Origin: Gammaproteobacteria bacterium
GTDB lineage: Bacteria > Pseudomonadota > Gammaproteobacteria > Pseudomonadales > Pseudohongiellaceae
Assembly (NCBI GenBank): GCA_016762995.1
Contig: JAESUT010000073.1
Coordinates: forward strand, 8,065-16,492
Direction of reading: 5' to 3'
Length of the DNA: 8,428 nucleotides
How positions within the stretch are numbered: the first letter of the stretch is position 1; each line of letters opens with the position of its first letter. The notes below the pieces were generated by a model that saw only the letters and a list, made by a program, of their open reading frames with translations, did not search any database and was not told the DNA's origin. Below are positions 6,015-8,428 of this stretch, in pieces. Both the position numbers and the translations under genes were made by a program.

Positions 6015-6427
6015 TACATTACCGTCCGCTTTACGAAGACTGTCTCGAAAGGTAATTTAGCGGCTGCTAAATCAAAGGCTTCGCGAGCCACGCTTTCGTC
6101 AACACCTTCCATTTCAAACATAATTCTTCCTGGCTGAATCTGGGCAACCCAGTACTCAACATTACCTTTGCCTTTACCCTGCCTAACTTCAAGAGGCTTT
6201 TGTGTAATAGGCTTGTCAGGAAATACACGAATCCAAATCTTTCCGCCACGTTTTACGTGTCGAGTCATTGCCCGACGGGCAGCTTCGATCTGGCGTGCAG
6301 TCAATCGTCCGCGTGATATGGCTTTCAAACCATAATCACCAAAATCTACCTTGCTGCCCCTATGCGAAAGACCACGATTACGGCCCTTCATCATTTTGCG
6401 ATATTTTGTGCGCTTTGGTTGTAACAC
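6014..6427 (-). CDS. rplP: 50S ribosomal protein L16 (GTG start)
   Basis: Large-subunit protein that positions A-site tRNA and supports the peptidyl-transferase centre and 5S rRNA region. Length is 137 residues (E. coli 136). The N-terminus [19 protein letters not shown] is canonical. Further marks are [51 protein letters not shown] and the end FVKRTVM. Arg82 corresponds to E. coli Arg81, which the oxygenase RoxA/YcfD hydroxylates; the modification itself cannot be seen here. The start is GTG at 6427, 6 nt after the rpsC stop, with AAGGG about 9 nt upstream. No in-frame ATG gives the family N-terminus. Its stop overlaps the rpmC start by one base. Confidence 0.97.
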   Translation of the reverse strand: MLQPKRTKYRKMMKGRNRGLSHRGSKVDFGDYGLKAISRGRLTARQIEAARRAMTRHVKRGGKIWIRVFPDKPITQKPLEVRQGKGKGNVEYWVAQIQPGRIMFEMEGVDESVAREAFDLAAAKLPFETVFVKRTVM

Positions 6428-6433
6428 TTCTCT

Positions 6434-7114
6434 TTACCCTTGGTTGGCTTTAGCGGGAGTAGGAGTAGGCACAATAGCCTCTTCCAAATCCAAAACCTCA
6501 CCTTTAAATATCCAAACTTTTACGCCAATCAAGCCATAAGTAGTGCTTGCCTCAGCAGTTCCGTAATCGATATCCGCTCTAAGCGTATGCAAAGGTACAC
6601 GACCTTCTCTATACCATTCAGAACGTGCAATCTCAGCACCACCTAAACGACCACCCACTTGTATCTTAATGCCTTGAGCACCCTGTCGCATTGCATTCTG
6701 CACGGCACGCTTCATTGCGCGACGAAACATAACGCGACGCTCTAGCTGCGAAGCGACACCATCTGCCACCAAAAGTGCATCTAGGTCTGGCTTACGAATT
6801 TCTTCGATATTGATCTGTACTGGAACGCCCATTTTCGCAGTCAATGCATTGCGAAGCGCTTCGACGTCTTCGCCTTTTTTACCAATTACAATACCTGGCC
6901 TGGCAGTAAAGATCGTGATCTTAGCTGTTTTGGCAGGACGCTCTATCTCAATTCTGGAAACGGACGCACTCGCCAACTTCTTCTTGATAAAGTCTCGAAC
7001 CTCAAGATCCGCAAGTAAATTAGCTGCGTATTCTTTTCCCTCGGCATACCACACAGAAGTGTGCTTCTTGACTATGCCAAGTCGTATTCCAGTTGGATGT
7101 ATTTTTTGACCCAT
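6434..7114 (-). CDS. rpsC: 30S ribosomal protein S3
   Basis: Small-subunit head protein lining the mRNA entry tunnel with S4 and S5, part of the ribosomal helicase activity. Length is 226 residues (E. coli 233). The start [14 protein letters not shown] is canonical. The type-2 KH domain covers about residues 38-107 with the GxxG loop in VIGKKGED (76-83). The C-terminal S3 domain shows [52 protein letters not shown] and [10 protein letters not shown]. The short tail after [10 protein letters not shown] is Pro/Ala-rich ([11 protein letters not shown]) and variable across bacteria. The ribosome binding site TAGGAG uses the rplV stop codon as its first three bases. Spacing to rplV is 9 nt. Confidence 0.98.
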   Translation of the reverse strand: MGQKIHPTGIRLGIVKKHTSVWYAEGKEYAANLLADLEVRDFIKKKLASASVSRIEIERPAKTAKITIFTARPGIVIGKKGEDVEALRNALTAKMGVPVQINIEEIRKPDLDALLVADGVASQLERRVMFRRAMKRAVQNAMRQGAQGIKIQVGGRLGGAEIARSEWYREGRVPLHTLRADIDYGTAEASTTYGLIGVKVWIFKGEVLDLEEAIVPTPTPAKANQG

Positions 7115-7126
7115 CTGATACTCCTA
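7115..7126 (-). promoter_or_regulatory. rpsC ribosome binding site fused to the rplV stop codon
   Basis: The TAG stop of rplV forms the first bases of TAGGAG, about 6 nt from the rpsC ATG. A terminating ribosome therefore sits on the next initiation site. The same arrangement occurs at rpmD/rplO (TAAGGA), rplR/rpsE (TAAGGG) and rplF/rplR (TAGGGC). Confidence 0.65.
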
Positions 7127-7456
7127 GCTATCTGCGACTGTGATTGTGATATGACATGAACGCTTAAGTATTCGATCAGCGCGACCCTTTGCTCTCGGCA
7201 TAATGCGTTTCATCGTCATGCCCTCATCAACCATAATCGTTGATATTTTCAATTCATCTACATCAGCACCTTCGTTGTGCTCTGCATTGGCTATTGCCGA
7301 ATTCAATACTTTCTTGATAATTGCAGCGCCTTTCTTAGGGCTGTAAGTCAATAACAACAAAGCTTCTTCAACAGCCTTGCCGCGAATTTGATCAGCTACA
7401 AGTCGCGCTTTCTGAGCGGAAAGACGTACACCTTTTAATCTTGCTTGAACTTCCAT
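7124..7456 (-). CDS. rplV: 50S ribosomal protein L22
   Basis: Early-binding large-subunit protein whose beta-hairpin lines the nascent peptide tunnel. Length is 110 residues, the same as E. coli. The body shows [34 protein letters not shown] and the hairpin [19 protein letters not shown]. The residues corresponding to E. coli Met82-Lys83-Arg84, whose deletion gives macrolide resistance, are present at the same numbers, so no such resistance change is seen. The ATG at 7456 (MEVQARLKG) was chosen over a GTG one codon upstream, since TAGGGG lies 6 nt from the ATG and only 3 nt from the GTG. It begins 13 nt after the rpsS stop; the spacer holds a second stop, TAG, inside the ribosome binding site. 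Confidence 0.97.
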   Translation of the reverse strand: MEVQARLKGVRLSAQKARLVADQIRGKAVEEALLLLTYSPKKGAAIIKKVLNSAIANAEHNEGADVDELKISTIMVDEGMTMKRIMPRAKGRADRILKRSCHITITVADS

Positions 7457-7469
7457 CACAGACCCCTAA

Positions 7470-7742
7470 TTACCGTGCCTTCTTATCAGCGTTATGACCG
7501 CGATAAGTGCGAGTTATAGAGAACTCACCTAGCTTATGACCAACCATGTCTTCACTAATGGAGACTGGCACATGCTGACGCCCATTGTGGACAGCGATGG
7601 TCAAACCAATCATGTCCGGAGAAACCATTGAACGTCTTGACCAAGTTTTGATTGGACGCTTATCGTTATTCTCTGATGCAGTCTGCACCTTCTTCATTAG
7701 ATGAAGATCGATGAATGGACCTTTTTTTAGCGAACGTGGCAC
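7470..7742 (-). CDS. rpsS: 30S ribosomal protein S19 (GTG start)
   Basis: Small-subunit head protein that works with S13 and contacts the A-site finger and P-site tRNA region. Length is 90 residues (E. coli 92). The family sequence is clear: [19 protein letters not shown], then [22 protein letters not shown], and [22 protein letters not shown] with TRTYRGH. The start is GTG at 7742, directly encoding the canonical [10 protein letters not shown], with AGAGGT 8 nt upstream. Codons 5-7 (Leu-Lys-Lys) include an in-phase run of seven A, a potential slippery site. It lies 23 nt after rplB and 13 nt before rplV. Confidence 0.97.
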   Translation of the reverse strand: MPRSLKKGPFIDLHLMKKVQTASENNDKRPIKTWSRRSMVSPDMIGLTIAVHNGRQHVPVSISEDMVGHKLGEFSITRTYRGHNADKKAR

Positions 7743-7765
7743 TAGTGAATACCTCTACTGAAGCC

Positions 7766-8428
7766 TTAGCGGCTTGAATTTCTGCGACGAACAATCATGT
7801 TATTCGTGCGCTTGTTAGTTCTAGTTTTAAAACCTTTAGTCTTCGTTCCCCAAGGTGAAACTGGGTGACGACCACCGGAAGTTCTTCCCTCACCACCACC
7901 ATGTGGGTGATCTACTGGGTTCATGGCAACACCACGAACTGTAGGCCTTACACCTCTCCATCGCTTAGCTCCCGCTTTACCGAGTGAACGAAGCGAGTGC
8001 TCGGAGTTAGACACTTCTCCTAGCGTCGCGCGGCAATCACTCAACACTTTGCGCATTTCGCCAGAGCGAAGGCGAAGTGTTGCATAGTTACCTTCTCGTG
8101 CAACTAGCTGTAAAGACGTGCCAGCGCTACGAGCAATTTGTGCGCCCTTGCCAGGCTTCAACTCACAGCAATGAACCGTACTACCTAGCGGTATGTTTCT
8201 AAGTGGCAAACAATTACCAACTTTGATTGCAGCATCATTACCAGATACAACGGTATCTCCAGCTTTAACCTTGCCCGGCGCGATCATATAGCGACGCTCG
8301 CCATCCGCGTACAACAGCAATGCGATATTCGCGGAGCGGTTTGGATCGTACTCCAAACGCTCTACCTTTGCTGCGATTCCATCTTTGTTTCTCTTGAAAT
8401 CGATGATGCGATATCTTTGCTTGTGCCC
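7766..8428 (-). CDS. rplB: 50S ribosomal protein L2 (5' end missing)
   Basis: Largest conserved core protein of the 50S subunit, near the peptidyl-transferase centre and required for subunit association. The frame is open from the right edge (first residues [14 protein letters not shown]) to a TAA; 220 residues are present of about 273 in E. coli, so roughly 50 N-terminal residues lie outside. The start offered by a TTG at 8356 is internal and false, since homology continues upstream. Conserved parts are [70 protein letters not shown] (with the essential His region) and the basic C-terminal end [16 protein letters not shown]. It precedes rpsS by 23 nt, as in S10 operons generally. Confidence 0.98.
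   Translation of the reverse strand, partial: GHKQRYRIIDFKRNKDGIAAKVERLEYDPNRSANIALLLYADGERRYMIAPGKVKAGDTVVSGNDAAIKVGNCLPLRNIPLGSTVHCCELKPGKGAQIARSAGTSLQLVAREGNYATLRLRSGEMRKVLSDCRATLGEVSNSEHSLRSLGKAGAKRWRGVRPTVRGVAMNPVDHPHGGGEGRTSGGRHPVSPWGTKTKGFKTRTNKRTNNMIVRRRNSSR

Noticed and set aside
7457..7459. GTG start one codon upstream of rplV
   Set aside because: Only 3 nt from the ribosome binding site; the ATG has normal spacing and gives the 110-residue family length.
8354..8356. TTG as the start of rplB
   Set aside because: Conserved L2 sequence continues upstream to the window edge, so the gene is simply truncated by the window.

Overview
The window is a stretch of the bacterial S10–spc ribosomal protein cluster, all on the minus strand, so it is transcribed from high to low coordinates. 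Gene order is rplB (partial), rpsS, rplV, rpsC, rplP, rpmC, rpsQ, rplN, rplX, rplE, rpsN, rpsH, rplF, rplR, rpsE, rpmD, rplO, secY (partial). Order and sequence resemble Escherichia coli throughout. The long 101-residue S14 without a complete zinc site, the L22 and L16 numbering and the SecY motifs all point to a gammaproteobacterium. Moderate GC content and several unusual tails suggest it is not an enteric, but the sequence alone does not name the genus. The window is ordinary conserved housekeeping DNA: I see no mobile element, tRNA, rRNA, CRISPR or defence gene.

Layout: 8428–5539 holds the distal part of the S10 operon (L2, S19, L22, S3, L16, L29, S17). From 5482 to the left edge is the spc operon (L14, L24, L5, S14, S8, L6, L18, S5, L30, L15, SecY). 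Genes are tightly packed, from a 1-nt overlap (rplP/rpmC) to 38 nt, apart from two longer gaps: rpsQ–rplN (56 nt) and rpsH–rplF (64 nt). Each of these gaps carries a compact inverted repeat without a U-tract. No consensus promoter or intrinsic terminator was found, so the whole run may be one read-through unit. No gene-free stretch exceeds 300 bases.

The products work together: seventeen ribosomal proteins of both subunits, plus SecY, the channel of the Sec translocon. The L22 tunnel loop, the L2 peptidyl-transferase loop, the L5/L18 5S rRNA contacts, the S3/S5 mRNA-entry proteins and the S19/S14 head proteins are all intact.

The points that stand out are modest. L5 carries a Pro/Ala/acidic C-terminal tail with a tandem hexapeptide repeat. 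L15 carries a Lys/Ala-rich C-terminal tail. An in-phase A_AAA_AAG slippery heptamer near the end of rplE has a -1 frame that runs open into rpsN. S14 keeps two of the four zinc-ligand positions. The two gap hairpins and repeated start-site sequences complete the list. Several starts were chosen over longer alternatives: rplO, rplE, rplN and rplV begin at internal ATGs with well-placed ribosome binding sites, while rplP and rpsS begin with GTG.
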